A DNA stretch of 64,000 bases from Phytopythium helicoides (taxonomy: Eukaryota; Oomycota; Peronosporomycetes; Pythiales; Pythiaceae), in assembly GCA_024867545.1 (NCBI GenBank), contig JANFNE010000059.1, forward strand, positions 1-64,000. The letters are read 5' to 3'. The translations under genes were made by a program, and so were the position numbers. Below, piece by piece: positions 20,332-33,500 of the stretch. Position 1 is the stretch's first letter. Each line of letters begins with the position of its first letter. The notes under the pieces are model-generated. The model searched no databases, was not told the origin of the DNA, and saw only the letters and a list, made by a program, of their open reading frames with translations.

Positions 20332-21087
20332 GAGGAGGAGTCTGTGGCGAGTGGCACCCACGGCTTCAGACGAGAATGATGAGTGTATCGTATCAGCTGG
20401 ATGGAAAGGCCCATGAAGGTCGATGCAGCGTCCGCACGCCGCGTCGAAAGCCCGGGCACCTCCGGCACCAAGTCCAGCGAGGCGAGCGGTGGCGCGATGG
20501 TGCCCAGTACCTATATACCTATATGCACGACCCGTCCTTGTCAAGGATAACGGCAGACGGTGGCGAAATCCGTTACGGTCATCCAAAATAGTATCAACGC
20601 GCCACAGGATACTAGATGCGATCGTGGGGGCGTGCGAACGCGATGAACTGCTGCGTGAGCTAGCCATCCAACGCAGGCGCTAGCTACCTAACGAACGCCC
20701 CCTAACGTCAGCGCCGCGGCGGTTTGCGCGTGCTCGGATCTCGCGTGCGAGGATCTTCCGGATCTGGTCTACTTGAAGTGCGCGCGAGCCGTCGCCGGCC
20801 GCAGAGTGGCGTCATCGCTTGATGGCCTCGCAGCGCGATCCGTTGTGTGTGAGAGAGCGCCGAATGAGGCGAGGGAGCGAGTCCCTGGCTGGTTTCGCAC
20901 CGTACCGTAGGTAGCTAGCTGTAAAAAATCGTCGAAATTGCATTGCCAAAAAAGATATTATTTCTTTGCAGAACATAAAATTGGAACATCGCAATTTCTA
21001 AAAATATTTCCACCGATTTCGATTTCTCGCATACAATTTCCAAGTGCGGCGCATCCCCCGCGCGCATTCGGGCAAAAAAGCGTCGCA
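20332..21087. other. Intergenic/promoter stretch
   Basis: No supported frame. It becomes AT-rich just before the gene at 21088, as expected for a promoter and leader. Confidence 0.4.
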
Positions 21088-22061
21088 ATGTCCCTCCGCC
21101 TTCTCCTGCGTTCGGTCAGTAGCCGAAACACCCGCGCGGGGGTCAGCACCATGTACGCGAGGGCGCGCGCGTTCGCGAGCCACGAGGACGAGGACGACGG
21201 GCTGCTGTCGGCCGACGAGCTGGTCAAGACGCTGCAGCCGGTGGGCGCGCGGCGCGCGGACGCGTTCCCGCCGCCGGCGCGGCTGCCGCCGTGGCACCGT
21301 GCGTGGCGTCGAATTGTATTGCGACCGTGTCGAAATGTCACGTTGAGCTAACAGGGGAGACCGACGCCATGTGTGACTCGGCAGTGGACGACGAGGACGC
21401 CGGCATGAGGATGGACGGACGCCCCAAGCACGGCGAGGACCCGGCGAGGGCCAGGGCCTTCGAGCTCATGTACGAGCACCAGCGGCAGGCGCAGCTCCAC
21501 ACGCAGCAGCAGCTTCGCCAGTACTCGAGCCACCAGCAGCAGCACCAGCAGCTGCTGCACCGCCACCGGCAGCAGCAGCACTTGGCGGGGTCGGCGTCGG
21601 CAATGGCGGGGCCTCCCATGGCCAGGGGCCCCGCGGCGCCGATGTACGCCCACGACGAGTTCAGGAGGCGCCCCAGCCCCGCGAGGATGCAGGACAGAGG
21701 CGGCTACGAGCACGCGCACCGCATCCACAGAGAGCTGCAGCCGCCGCCGCCAGTGGCCTACCCCGGCCGCCACCACCACCACCGACCCGACATGAGGGCC
21801 GTGCCCATGGGCGTCGCCATGCCGGGGAGCAGGCCGACGAGCGCCAGACGACGAGTGCCGTCGCCCGCGAGCCCCGACTTCGACCCGCACTTCGACCTGC
21901 TGCAGTTCGACCCGGCCGGCATTGATCTCTACGACGACGACATGGCGCTCGCGCTGCCGCCGTCTGCGGCGTCCATGGAGGAGATGATGCCGCGCAGCGG
22001 GGGACTCAGCCCTTCCATGGCCATGGGCAACGGGAGGATGGTCCAGGATGCCTGGCCGTAG
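21088..22061 (+). CDS. Gln/His-rich protein of unknown function, one intron
   Basis: Two exons, 21088-21298 and 21355-22061, separated by a 56-bp GT-AG intron (GTGCGT to TAACAG). Splicing joins LPPWH to RETDAMCDSA in frame, giving about 305 residues. The first ~30 residues (MSLRLLLRSVSSRNTRAG) are Arg/Ser/Leu-rich without acids, like a mitochondrial presequence. The middle (~residues 110-150) is a Gln/His tract encoded by CAG/CAC repeats. The rest is Pro/Arg/Met-rich with no recognised fold. The presequence-like start and the poly-Gln body are an odd pairing; an alternative is that translation starts in exon 2 at ATG 21369. Function not recognised. Confidence 0.6.
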
Positions 22062-22210
22062 GCTCTCGCGACCGTTCTCTGGAGGCGTCCGGCGTCCGGT
22101 CGGACCACCGGTCGCATCCCCAGGCAGCGGGCTTCGGGCCTCCCGCCTCGCGGGTTCGTGGACCGATACGCCCGCGAAGAGGAGAGGAGGAGGAGGAGGA
22201 CGACGACGAC

Positions 22211-23205
22211 ATGCCTCCTGGTGTCGGACGTCCCCGACCAGCATCCTCGATGCCACCTCAAACCGCCCCGAAGCGCGCCAAGACTCAGGAGATGGGAGAA
22301 GGCCGTTTGTTGTCGGGTGACTCGCATTCCGCAGCACCGTCTTTCGCACCAACGAACACGGCCTCGAGATCCAAGGCACCGGCGAAGCCGAAGACCTCAA
22401 AGTCGAATGGCAAGCAGCCCGCAAAGCCTGCAGCTACCAAGACTGCCACTGCCAGCCTCCTCCGGCTCTTCTGCAGGAGAAGCAGCATCTGGATCTGTAG
22501 CGGCAAACGGTGACGCTCCTCCTGTCGAGCAGAAGCGCCGGTGCGGTCGAAAGAGCATGAACTATACGTCTGAGGAGAAGCGAGAGCGCAACCGTGCTGC
22601 CGTCAAAAAGTGCCGCCAGCGTCAGGCACTCAAACTCGAGTACTTGCAGCACAAGGCAGAAGTTCTGCAGACAGAGAACCAAGCGCTGTCGGATATGCTC
22701 GTCAAGAACGTGGAGCTGGACGATGCCAAGCGGCTTTCGCTCACCCGCGGCATCCAGATGGACATTCTTCTCAAGATCAAGGAGATCTTCACGCAAAGTC
22801 TGCCGAAGGACTTTGTGCTGGACGCAGACTCGATCTGGGATCTCAACTCGGTGCTGGCCTGTGTCAATGCCCTCGCGGTGCTACTATGGTATCGAGAGTA
22901 TCAAGGATTTTTGGCGAACGTCGCTGCGTATGCGGAACAAGGGCAAGATCCGATCGTTCTGGGCATGGTTGTTCCGCCTACCGCCAGGTGACCGCTTCTC
23001 GGAGTTCGTGATTGAGCCGTTTTCGCCCACGTCAAGTCTGTATTTCATCTCGTGGACGACGAAGTCGGACCCGCCGCTCGCAGGTTCAATGGTGATTATG
23101 TTTGGCCACGGCCACCGCGTTACGCTGCACGTCGAGTGTTTTGGATGGCTCATTTGGCGATACTTGCTGACGAACGAGCCGTTCCCGGAACCACCACTGG
23201 AGTAA
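22211..23205 (+). CDS. bZIP transcription factor, frames interrupted
   Basis: About 330 residues when three frames are joined. From ATG 22211 a Pro/Ser/Lys-rich N-terminus runs to ATAS near 22455, where the frame shifts by one. The next frame carries the bZIP: a basic region ERNRAAVKKCRQRQ with the conserved Asn and, eight residues on, Arg, and a leucine zipper (LKLEYLQHKAEVLQTENQAL). Near 22870-22882 a second one-base shift moves to the frame encoding YYGIESIKDFWR and a Trp/Phe-rich C-terminal domain ending PFPEPPLE. The C-terminal domain follows the zipper directly and may be a sensor or dimer module; I cannot name it. Both shifts fit one extra base. The gene is nuclear, DNA-binding by family. 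Confidence 0.7.
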
Positions 23206-23347
23206 GGCAGGGGAATTATGATAGGGAGTCACCAAACTATTGTAGCCAAGTGGAATATAATCCGGCGGAAATAGTTTGCTGACCTTAACATGGGCTATTT
23301 TGATCGGTTGAGAGATAGCTGAAGCGCGGAACGTTAGGTGCGTGGTG

Positions 23348-26300
23348 ATGGAGTCATATGCCGAAGGAGACACCAATGTGGGGGCAACGGATGGCGCGTC
23401 AACAATTGTAGGAGGTGCAGCTAACACAGACGTTGCCGCAGCTCAAGAAGACAATATTGCTGCGCTATCGCCTATAGCGAATGAAGCCATATCCTCTGTA
23501 ACCATCGCGGAGGAGTGCAACGAAGAGCGCGATTTCACAAATTTCGCTGTAATTGACGGACCAACCAGAACAAAATCCACCTTGAATAGTAGCAAGCAAA
23601 TCGTTAACCATCAAGCCCCGGATGAAGGGCTAACTGAATGTGAGGCCACCAACGTACAAGTCGAAGTAGCAAAGGGTGGAGACATAGCAAACTTGAGCTG
23701 CATTACCTCCGTGGCAAACGATCCAGGCAAAGACGGGGAGCTAAATGAATCGAGCATCACCCACCGCAAGCCAATCAATAAACTGGTCCCGGAAAGCATT
23801 TTGAGCCAAATCCAAGCAGAAGAGACACAAGAATCGGAGAGTGTTGTATCAATCTCTGATGTGTCCAAAGAGGTTGTGGCACAAAACAATTCGTCGGAAA
23901 GACCTGGAATCGTTGAAGTTGCCCCAGCTAATCAGCAGTTGAGAAAATCATACCTCTCGTCGCTTACATCACAGTTTGCCCCAGAAACAAAGGCGGCGTG
24001 GGCCCAAGTGTTTGGTGTAAGATACGAACCAAGTGAGAGTATAGATATCGAACTCACAAACAAAAGGTCATCCTCAACTGAAAAGACCTGTTCCATCAGC
24101 TAAGAGAACAGGAACTTCACAACGTGTCAATTCTCCTCTTCGCGATAAAGAGCCACTTCGAGCTAGACGACACAGCTATCAGGATCATACCTGTAAACCA
24201 CAGACAAGTGATGTGTCAGACGAAACACACAAGCGACAGAACACTTCCAGAGCGAATACTCATCTTGCAAAATCGATTTCATCGAACCAGTTTGACTGCG
24301 ATGGATCGTCTCCTCTTGAGTTGGCCGGTCTTTCACTGACTCAGATTCGTTTCTGCCACGAGAGAGCGCTTGATAACACGTGTCGCAACTTTGATCGGAT
24401 CAGGAGCGACCTATTGCGCGAGGATAGACCAGAAGAGGCAAGAACGAGCAAGGACGTAGAGACGGGAATATTTTTGACCCAGTGGGAGCTGGAGCAAGCT
24501 CTTCGTGATGCACAGATTGCCAGCGGCGGCTCTGATTTTGAGGCAAGTGAACTGGGCTCTAGCTACGCTGACATCCCAATCGAAACACTGTTGGAGGCAA
24601 CGTGGTTCCTACCATTCGACCAACTTCCTCGACTGCGCACCTTGGTACTGCAAATCACACGAAGACACTTGAACGAAAGCCGGCTAGCACGCTTGAATCG
24701 CCACTTACGCCACCAATTACTGTGGATCCCACATTCGACCAAACTTCAGCAGTTGATAGTTCGATTCACGGATGAGTCATCAAGAACACAACGGAGAATC
24801 TATTCAACACCCGATATCGCTTGTTAAAGACTAATCCTGCACTTGTTCGAGAGCTAGCAGAATTTATCGAGGCATTACCGCGACTTGAAGATCCGTCAGA
24901 CGCGATTTTTGCCAGTTTTCGAACAGCTGCACCGGTAAGTCCACAAATCGAACTACTTACTATGCCTATCGAACAATCATCCTCTAACTCTTATGTCCAG
25001 GTTGTGCTGGCAAAAAAGTGGAGACTCGGGAGTGTTTTGAAGCTGCAGCGACTTGTTTACTTTCGTTTCTTTCTTCTTGCAATCGCATATGAGCGGTATA
25101 AGCTGACCACAACCAGCGAGCATATTATGGAGCACCGATCTAAGCGTGACACTCTTGTTTCTGCTGCCCGTCGGAAAACAGTGATGGAATTATTTCAACC
25201 ACAAAACAGTAAACCCAATGCAAAGCCACGGAGCCGAAAACGCCAAAGAAAACGGCTGATAAGCACCGATGGGGATTCAGATGACGAAGAGACTGAGTCG
25301 GGGTCGGATGAATCGGATTTGAAGAACAGAGATAACACCGATCAAAAGCAGTCCCAGACAGATACAAACCAGCCCAAGACGCCGCACAGGGAGTTGGAGT
25401 GCGGTGAAGAAGAGTCAAAGTTGCATGGACTTCAATCAAGACTTGAGAGCTCAATTGAGACCCTTGAGAAAATATTTCCAACAATCGCTAGGACTAGCAC
25501 AAGAGAAGAAGCTACATTTGCAACCGTGAACGCCACATACGTTGCTGCGAGTGCATTCAAACAGCGTATTACATCCATGGTAAGGCTTTCCTATTCCTTT
25601 GTGACGATTAATTTTTGCTAATGAGCACGAGAGCTTTTTCAGGCAGAGAATCGCATGTCGTTTGACTCAGAAACGACAACACAGTTTCAAAAGCTCGTTG
25701 AAGCTCTGGAGAGTGTCATCTGTGAGATGAACAATCTAAAAGTTATGCCCCCCAAACCAAACATCAAGGCAGGCGTGCCTTTACTGAATCGCACTCCGAT
25801 TTCAAGGCGGTCGTCATCAAGATTCCCACCACCATACCCCGAGTCAGAAGCTTCTCGTCCAGCTGACGACGATGACACCAGCTCCAAACGCACTTTCCCC
25901 CCGCCGTATATCAAGACAACATCTGCCTTTTGGACATTCCAGCCAGAAATTGAGCCGCCTAAGCCCAGTATCGCCAAGCTTCGCAGCTCTCAACTACACA
26001 CCGCACAGCCGGTAGGTCAAGACACAACGCCGTCGAGCACTTCTCGAGCAACAGGCACCAAATCACCAGGTGCATTGGATCGATGACTATCATCTGGTAT
26101 AAGCGTTTACATTATTTGCTTTATAGGTGTTGGTTCTTATGACATTCGGCGAAGTGACCGCCTCACGTTTCCTGAGGGTCCAAGCTTTTCCTTTGCACCT
26201 TCCGGCTGCGAGAAATCCCCAACACCAACATTCAAGCCTTTGTCGTCCTCTAAACCTCGAGTGTGGAAGTCGTCGCTCGCTTTTCTTCCGCCCCTGCCAA

Positions 26301-27034
26301 ACGTAGAAGAAGACCGAAGCGGGTTCGCAGCTACCGAGGTATCTTCAAGCTATCTCCACGAAGAACTTGAAGAGCCTGAAGAGCCCGACGAGGCAGACCA
26401 GATCTATGCGGAAACTCAGTGCGACGAAGTTGATAATGCCTCTTCACCAGCAAATTGTCAAGGAGCCACTGTTGGTGGTCAAAGTGGGAGCCCCGACGAT
26501 ATTAGTTGCACTGTCGGCGTCAACTTGGACGAGGCGCTTCGCCTTCAGCAGCGTATGTTCGTCGACGATTTTATCCAGACGGTGTCTGCTCGGCAGAACG
26601 AAGGGCCAGGAAAGCCCCGGTCAACTACATCAAGGCACACTTCAAGTCGAGGCAAGCCGACGCCCTCCCACACCAAAGTGTATTGGCGTGGGTCGCTTGA
26701 TCCGACTGACCGTGGTCCCAACACGTCGAGGTTCGTCACTAGACTGCGAATGTCACGCTCTGCTGCATCTCCCACCGACTGCAACACCGATGGAGATCCA
26801 AGCGTTCCCCCACCGTTCGACTCGAAGCCAGAAGCGAGGAGAGCTCGGCCGCCTTCTGGCGCGGAACGACCCAAGAGCGCGGTCAAGAAGAAGTCTCCGA
26901 GCGTCCTCAACCCCCCGCCGCAGGTTGAGCTCCCCAGTCCCGACGGCCGCGTCGAGCCTGACGCGCAGCACCAGGCGTGGGCCGCGCGCGTCGGCGCCTT
27001 CTACGCCAGCCGAATGGGCCAGCAGGCCTCGTAG
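23348..27034 (+). CDS. Large multi-exon protein of unknown function
   Basis: About 1,165 residues. Exons are joined by three clear GT-AG introns: 24935-25000 (66 bp), 25580-25642 (63 bp) and 26070-26126 (57 bp). Two one-base frame changes are also needed, near 24060-24075 (into QLKRPVPSAKRTG) and near 24775 (into IKNTTENLFNTRYRLL). The N-terminal 250 residues are acidic and disordered. The centre (RLLKTNPALVRELAEFIEAL, WRLGSVLKLQRLVYFRFF) is helical and ordered. A Lys/Arg-rich patch (SRKRQRKRL) looks like a nuclear signal. The C-terminal third is Pro/Ser-rich with FPPPY repeats. ATG 23348 is the first in the frame. No domain family recognised. It ends 8 bp from the converging gene at 27043. 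Confidence 0.6.
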
Positions 27035-27042
27035 CTCGAGCC

Positions 27043-27450
27043 CTACATCTTGAACATGGACATGAACAGCTGCAGCTCCTTGGCCTCGGCGCGCTCTCGC
27101 GCCTCGCGCCTCGCGTACGGCCCGCGTCTCCTACGCTCGCCCCGCTTGGCCCTGGCGCTCGTCGCCGCCTTCCCCGCCTGCTCCGGCTCCTGCTTTTCAG
27201 CCTGCTCGCCCTGCTCCTCGTCCTCCGAGTCGGCCATGAACGTCGCGAGCGCCGCCAGCTGCGCGCTCTGCTGGAAACCGCGCGGGAGGCCGTCCGAAAA
27301 GAGCAGCGGCATCTCCTCCTCCTCCTTCTCCTCCTCCTCCTTCTCGTGCTCCTGCTGCTGCTGCATTTGCTCGTCTCCTTCCTGGCGCGGGGGCTCTCGC
27401 TGCTGCAGCTGCATGGCGTCGGGAGTGAGCTGCTGCTCCATGCGCTCCAT
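27043..27450 (-). CDS. Small acidic/basic protein of unknown function
   Basis: 135 residues from ATG 27450. There is a Gln/Glu-rich N-terminal half with a run of Glu, a short hydrophobic motif MPLLFSDGLPRGFQQSAQLA, an acidic SEDEEQGE segment, a basic KRGERRRRGPYARRE stretch and a short helical end (ELQLFMSMFKM). The layout suggests a small nuclear or ribosome-associated protein, but I do not recognise it. The opposite strand also has long open frames because of the GAG/CTC repeats; the minus frame is preferred for its ordered motifs. It lies downstream of the EML gene on the same strand, 62 bp after its stop. Confidence 0.5.
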   Translation of the reverse strand: MERMEQQLTPDAMQLQQREPPRQEGDEQMQQQQEHEKEEEEKEEEEMPLLFSDGLPRGFQQSAQLAALATFMADSEDEEQGEQAEKQEPEQAGKAATSARAKRGERRRRGPYARREARERAEAKELQLFMSMFKM

Positions 27451-27511
27451 CAGTTTGGCGAGTGGGACGTTCGTACGGACAACAATGGGAAAAAATATGT
27501 GACGTGTGCAT

Positions 27512-30500
27512 TTACTTCAACGTGGACACTACGCGGAACTGGCAAATGGTCTGGTCGCGACCACCCGTGGTCAGCAGGAAGGCGTCGCCGGACGAGAACA
27601 CGCAATTGGTGACGTGGGACGCGTGGCCCGCGTAGTTTCTGGACGGAGCAGCGGCCGCGACGCTCGGGAACCTCAGTAACCGCACGAAGCCGTCGTCGTT
27701 CCCAGTGACCACGACGCGTCCGTCGCGAGTGCGTGACACAGCGTTGACGTCGCTGCCATCGCTCTCGGGTGGGTAAATTCCTTGCACGGGCCACCCGAAA
27801 GGACAACTCCACGTCTCCCATTTGGCGTCGCGCACAGAACTGGCCGAGGTGATCTGAGATTTGCTTCGGACGTCCCAGAACAGCAACTCTCCTGCCCCTC
27901 TGCTCACGGTCTGCAGCACACTCCCGTCCTTTGAAAAGTCCATGTGACTCACAGCAGCCGAGTGACCGCGAAGTTCGCCCACTTTGCGGTATGTCCGCGC
28001 GTCTAGCAGGTGTACGCGTCGATCCTGGCTGCCGACAGCGAGGACGGCGCCATCTGGCGAGTACTTCAAGCAGAGCACTCCGTGAGGCCCGCCTCGCCAC
28101 TCAGTCACGATGGAGTCACACGTAGAAGACAGTATACGAACACAGCCGTCGGAGGTTCCAATAGCCAAGTGGATCCCGTCGCTCGAAAACGCTACAGCTC
28201 GCAGTTGCCTTTGGAGCTGGATATCTTGCTTGGAATTCGCAGGCGCCACGTGTGTCTCGAACCGGTACAGAGACAGCATTGAGCGTGTTGGGGCGTCCCA
28301 GAGTCGTACAGTGCCGTCGTCACCCGCTGTCGCGAATTGAAGTTTGCTCGGATGTGCAGCAAGACCCCAGAGCTCGCCCTTGGCGTGTCCACGCTGGTGT
28401 GGCACGAGACGGTAGTCGTTCGCGCTCGAATTAGGTGCCTGCTTCCATCCATCGTCGGCGCTCTTGATGAGCTCGCAGATCTCGCTCCCAGCAGTGACGA
28501 TCAGGATTCGGTCATCGCGAACAGCAAGCGACTGGATGCAAGTGTTCGTGAGCGGGGCAGAAGCCGTCGCAGACCCTGCGAGCTGGGCCAGATCGATGAC
28601 TCGAACCACTTCAAGCTGAGCGCTCCAAACACAAACCTTGCCGTCTCTTCCGCCTGATAGGATAAGTTGGTGCTTGCGATCGATGGTAAGTGCTGGGATA
28701 GCGCCTTCATGTGCTTTAGATTTGACGCTGACGCACTTGCGGTCCTTCCAGAGGTACAGACTGCCGTCCGACTGGCTCGAGATGACGGTTTGAGGTTTGA
28801 ACATGTGGACAACTTGAAGGACCGAGGAGCGCGCGTTGCAACTCTTGTGACTACTAAAGAGCGCACGTTTTACACTGGCAGTTGCATTCATCGATGCACT
28901 TCGCCCACCTTGGACTCGCTGGTGCTGGTAAAATAGCAGGTGCTGATCGCCACAAGATACAGCCTCTCCATCATCACTGAGACTAACACCCCATACTCGC
29001 TGCTTTGACGTCTTGACCTGAGCAACTAGCTGAACTTGTAGCGTTCCAGTCGTAGAGGCTTCCAGAGTTATTGGCTCGACTCTCTCGGTAGTCATCCAGC
29101 GAGTAAATGGAAAGAACGTGGTCATCTTCCATGCCAATAGATGCGAACCACTGGCCGTTGGGGGAGAAGGTCAAGAGGAGAATTCCGCGGGTATGAATTG
29201 TAGTTACCTGCGCCACAGTGCTACCGCTGTTAGCATCCCAGATAATGATCCGAGGTGACTTCTTTTGCCCGACACCACATTCACCGGTTACTACTAGATC
29301 TCCACGAGGGTGGACATTCACTGCTGAGATGGCATTTGATCCATGGCCTTGGTGCAAAAGTTGCGTCTGAGTTTTGGTGTTGTACACAATACCAATTGAT
29401 GCCGAGGTGTAGACGATCTCCCACGTGTCATCAGCGTAAAATGCACAGTTGCTAGCCGTTGAACACAGATTAACACCGTAGACAAATTCAAGATGTAACT
29501 CCTGATCCGGAATGGCAGCTGGGCTAGCTTCGACATAGTCGGATGGCTCACGAATAGCTCCAGCCCACGGACGAACAGCAAGGAACTCGTCTCCTTTGAT
29601 ATCGCTGCTCTCCATCTTGAAGAGATCGGTAAGGCCATCAACGGAGTGGCTTACTGCTGCGAGTTCCCCGTTAATAGCACTGCTTTCACTGCTCGCTATC
29701 CCAGAGCCATTCTGCAAGCGGCTGAGCTGCCGAATTTCATCTTCATAATCCGTTTGCCATACGAGAACCACACCGCGGCCATCGCAATTTCGACCCAGCG
29801 TAGCAAGAAGACTGTTGTCGGCACTAAATTCAATGCCCATGACACTTGCATCTTGTGGGAAGTACCCAAGATACTCCTTTATCATGGAGGAGCTCGCAGC
29901 TTCAGTAGTGAACGGATACCAGGACAGTATCAGTTTCCCAGAGTCAGTGCCAACAGCCATAGTCGGAAGTCTAGAGTGCCAGCTAGTTTCATTGCTCCCA
30001 GCCTCTCCATTAATACGACTGACCGCAGTAGTAGAGTGTTTACATAGCTCTTCGAGTCCTGCCACAGGACCTGAGAATGACGCGCTCCACGTAGTCCACT
30101 GCTCGTTGGTTAGAGCACACTCAATAGCTCCACTCGGCGCAATAGGTAGCGTCTGGATGTTATCGTGTAGCTCCAGGGGCCAGCGAAGAATCTGTCGGTG
30201 TCGTGCACCACTTGCTGACTGAAGCCATTTGCCATCAATGGAAAAGTCCATTGACTGGACGAGTGATGTGTGCCCGACGAATGTGTGAATAAGAGTGTGA
30301 GTAAGCTTGGAATCTTTTGAGTCAGTTTGCTCTGGCGGGCTAGAGTAGACATAGATTTTGAAGTCTGTGCTGGCTAGAGCGAGCATGCATGGTTTTGATG
30401 CATCAGTGTTTGTAGTACAATATTTGAGCATCGAGGGATAGGGAGCAGCTGACTCTATCAAGGGAGAAAAGGGCGTGGACATCTCGCACGTGAAATTGTC

Positions 30501-33500
30501 GAGAGTTTCATCCAACTTTGATCCGTGGAGAACGTGAACTGCTCCATTCGTGAATGAAATTGCCAATCTTGTGCCGAAGGCACTCCAACCAATTGAGCAA
30601 GCCGCTCCTGTAGCAATGCCCTCTCGAGTGTGTTCACAATAGTTGGACTGGAGATTCCAGACACAAACCTTTCCACTCGAAGAGCACAGAGCGATCAGTG
30701 CTTGCCGTGGATGCATCGATATACTAACGACGTCTGGGATAGTGTCGAGCAGAACAGATACATCAGCAACCAAACGGTTTTTATCATTGTCACGCAAGTC
30801 GAGCTCAACGCTAAGGATCTGGCCAGACGAGAGAACGATAAATGCATCGGTTGTCTCCTCGAGAAGGGAGAAGGAACTGACGCGAAAATGTGATCGCTGT
30901 CGATGATCCACTTGTGGGGCAGAAATATTTTCGCTGGCTGCCTTCCAGGGCAGGTCAAAGATCGAAAGCGTACGAACAAGCTGGAGTAAACCGCTGCCTT
31001 TGGTATTCTGGCTGTCTCTCAAAGTATCACTAACCAACTCCCACTCCAAGACAACGCCATGCTGTGTAATTCCAACCACACGACTGCGTGATTGAATTAT
31101 CTCCAATGCCAGGATCCCTTTGGTTACTCCATCTTGTTTTGTTCCAGACAAGCTTGGAATTGTGTATGTGTGAGATGCCATCCCATCTTTCCAAACTATC
31201 AGTGATCCATCTTCCGCCCCCGTCAAAACAAATAATCCTACAGGCACTGCGCATAGCATGGTCTGGTTGAGGGCATGGTGTCCAAAGACACCTTGCTGCG
31301 AGTGAATGTGACCTGTAGCAGTATTGAGCCGCCAGAACGTGACGTGGTTAACTCCACCTGTGACAAACGATAGCATTGCATCGGAGCCAAGCTCTTGAGG
31401 TCGACCTGCACTATCGATGAACTCACAGAAAAACACGGGCAGCGTTGTCATTTGTGCGCTTGCAACGAGGGGCGACGACTGTTTCATCCATGCATAGATA
31501 CCAATTGAGTGGACGTGGAAGACGTTTTTCCAAATGATAGCAATCAGCTCCAATCCGCCACCATTTTCTCTGGAAGCTGTGTGCTTGTAAAGATCCGGCC
31601 TTAGGAAAGTCATCGTCACTAAGGTCCTTCCAAATGTTTGGTCATCGCTGGCGATCGCTGCAGTCTGTCGAAATCCAGATCCATCTTCGCTAACTGTAAA
31701 AAAGAGAGCCTTGCCGTCCTCTCGACTGCCTATGGCGACTATAGCTTTCGACGAATGGCATGCAACACACGATACTGCATATTTCAAACCTGATGGTATC
31801 GCGTGCTGTTTCACGTTCCGCCCTGTTTTCAGTTGGCGGGAAACAATTAATGAACCAGCAGCATATACCATTTTCCCAGCTATTCCAAGCGGAGAAATGA
31901 CGCGATTAAGAGTTGATCGGTCACTGTTAATACCAATAGTAAGTGAAAGGGCAAGATCAAGATCAGGAGCCTCGGAGCAGAATGCCGTTGTCGTATTGTT
32001 CACAGGAAGTGGTTCGCTTTTATGCGAGAGAACCGATTCATGTGGAAGCTCTTCAATCGAGAGCGGAAAGTAAAGGTCATCAAGTCCTAACGGCTGGAGT
32101 TTCGGCAGCAAGTGTTCTGCATACGCGAAGTGTGGTCGCGGTTGAGGATCCTCGATTTCTTCCTCGACACGCCACTGGCAAACAACAGCGCTGCCGCGAC
32201 TGCAGGTAATGGCAAAAGTATCCCGTAGCGCAAAATCCGCGAAGCACATCGGTCTGGTGTTCACCATCTTGTCTCTACCCCTTCCCGCCTCACTTACAAG
32301 GTGTGCGCACTGAAATGTTTTTGAAAGTGCTTTTGGTGACCATGGATAACTGCAGATACTGACATCACCTTTTCTTGCGTTGGTTACCAGCAAAAGCTTC
32401 TTGTTGTAGCTTGAAGCTGTGCGAAATCCATTGTTGTGGTTACAAATTTCGGTCATCCAATTGGCACTCCGAGCCAACAGCGACAATGCTGGGACCTGGG
32501 TGCATGCTTGTCGGCGAAGATCCCAAAATGTATATCTTCCATTGCTATCTTCACTTCGAAGTGCACTACCGTCCGCTGTGAATTCGATCGACGTGATAGA
32601 AGTTGTAGTCTCTTCTTCATAATTTTGTGGCTTTAGAAGTGCAAATCGGCTCAACTTTGCGGTTGAGGCCCCTGCGTCGATTCGATACAAGTAAATTAGT
32701 CCATTTGACCGGCCAGCTGCTATAATTTGATCGTCGGGTGCGAATCGCAGCACCGTAACTTCAGCATTGGTATTTTTCATCGTCTTGAGTGGCAGAAGAG
32801 ATCGATTTCTTGTGCGCACAACCATGATTGAGCCTTCATGACCACCAACTGCCAGCATGTCATAGTTGTTACTGAATGCGAGACAAACGGGGGCAAATGT
32901 AGTTAGTCGAAGCTGAGATGTGCACACTCGACGCCGGAGACACCACAGTTTGATGAGTTTGCTTGTGGTGTCGAACGACGCAAACAAAGAGCCCAAATGG
33001 GCCGTGGCCGCGCCCGATACGCTTCTACTCAAATGACCTGATGCAACAATATGGCGTTGAATAGCTCCGTCAATTGAGGGCACGGCTTCATCTGTGAATT
33101 CAACAATGTTCCCCTGGCGCGTCGATATCAAAAACCGATGTCGCCGAGGGTCGTAAGCTAGACTGCTTACACGGAAGTCCTCATTCAGCAATACAACCGT
33201 AGTTGCGCGCTCTCTCAGGCTTTGAGAACTCTCTAAGCTGACGATGAAGTAGGTGTGTAAGTCAATGGGGTTTCCAATTGGCCTTAGTGTTGAATCCCAT
33301 TGCTTGACTTGACCGTCTTTCCCGCTCGTGAATAGAACCATAGATCGATAAGAAAGCACAGCTGTCGTAACACTCTGTTTAGGCTCGTGTGCCTGCACCA
33401 CTTGAGTCAGTCTGCGTCGCTGGAATCGCAGAAGCTCTCCACGCGAAGTACCAACAATCACATCAAGCACGCCGTAGTACACTACACTTTCACAAATGGG

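Noticed and set aside
21348..22424. 358-residue minus frame opposite the Gln-rich gene
   Set aside because: The plus-strand model has a clean in-frame intron; the minus frame is a GC-rich shadow.
27043..27612. Plus-strand frames of 150-211 residues over the small acidic gene
   Set aside because: Leucine/cysteine runs typical of antisense to Glu/Gln repeats.
29000..29140. Intron at the EML frame change
   Set aside because: Only a few tens of bases between matching segments and no suitable donor and acceptor at that spacing.
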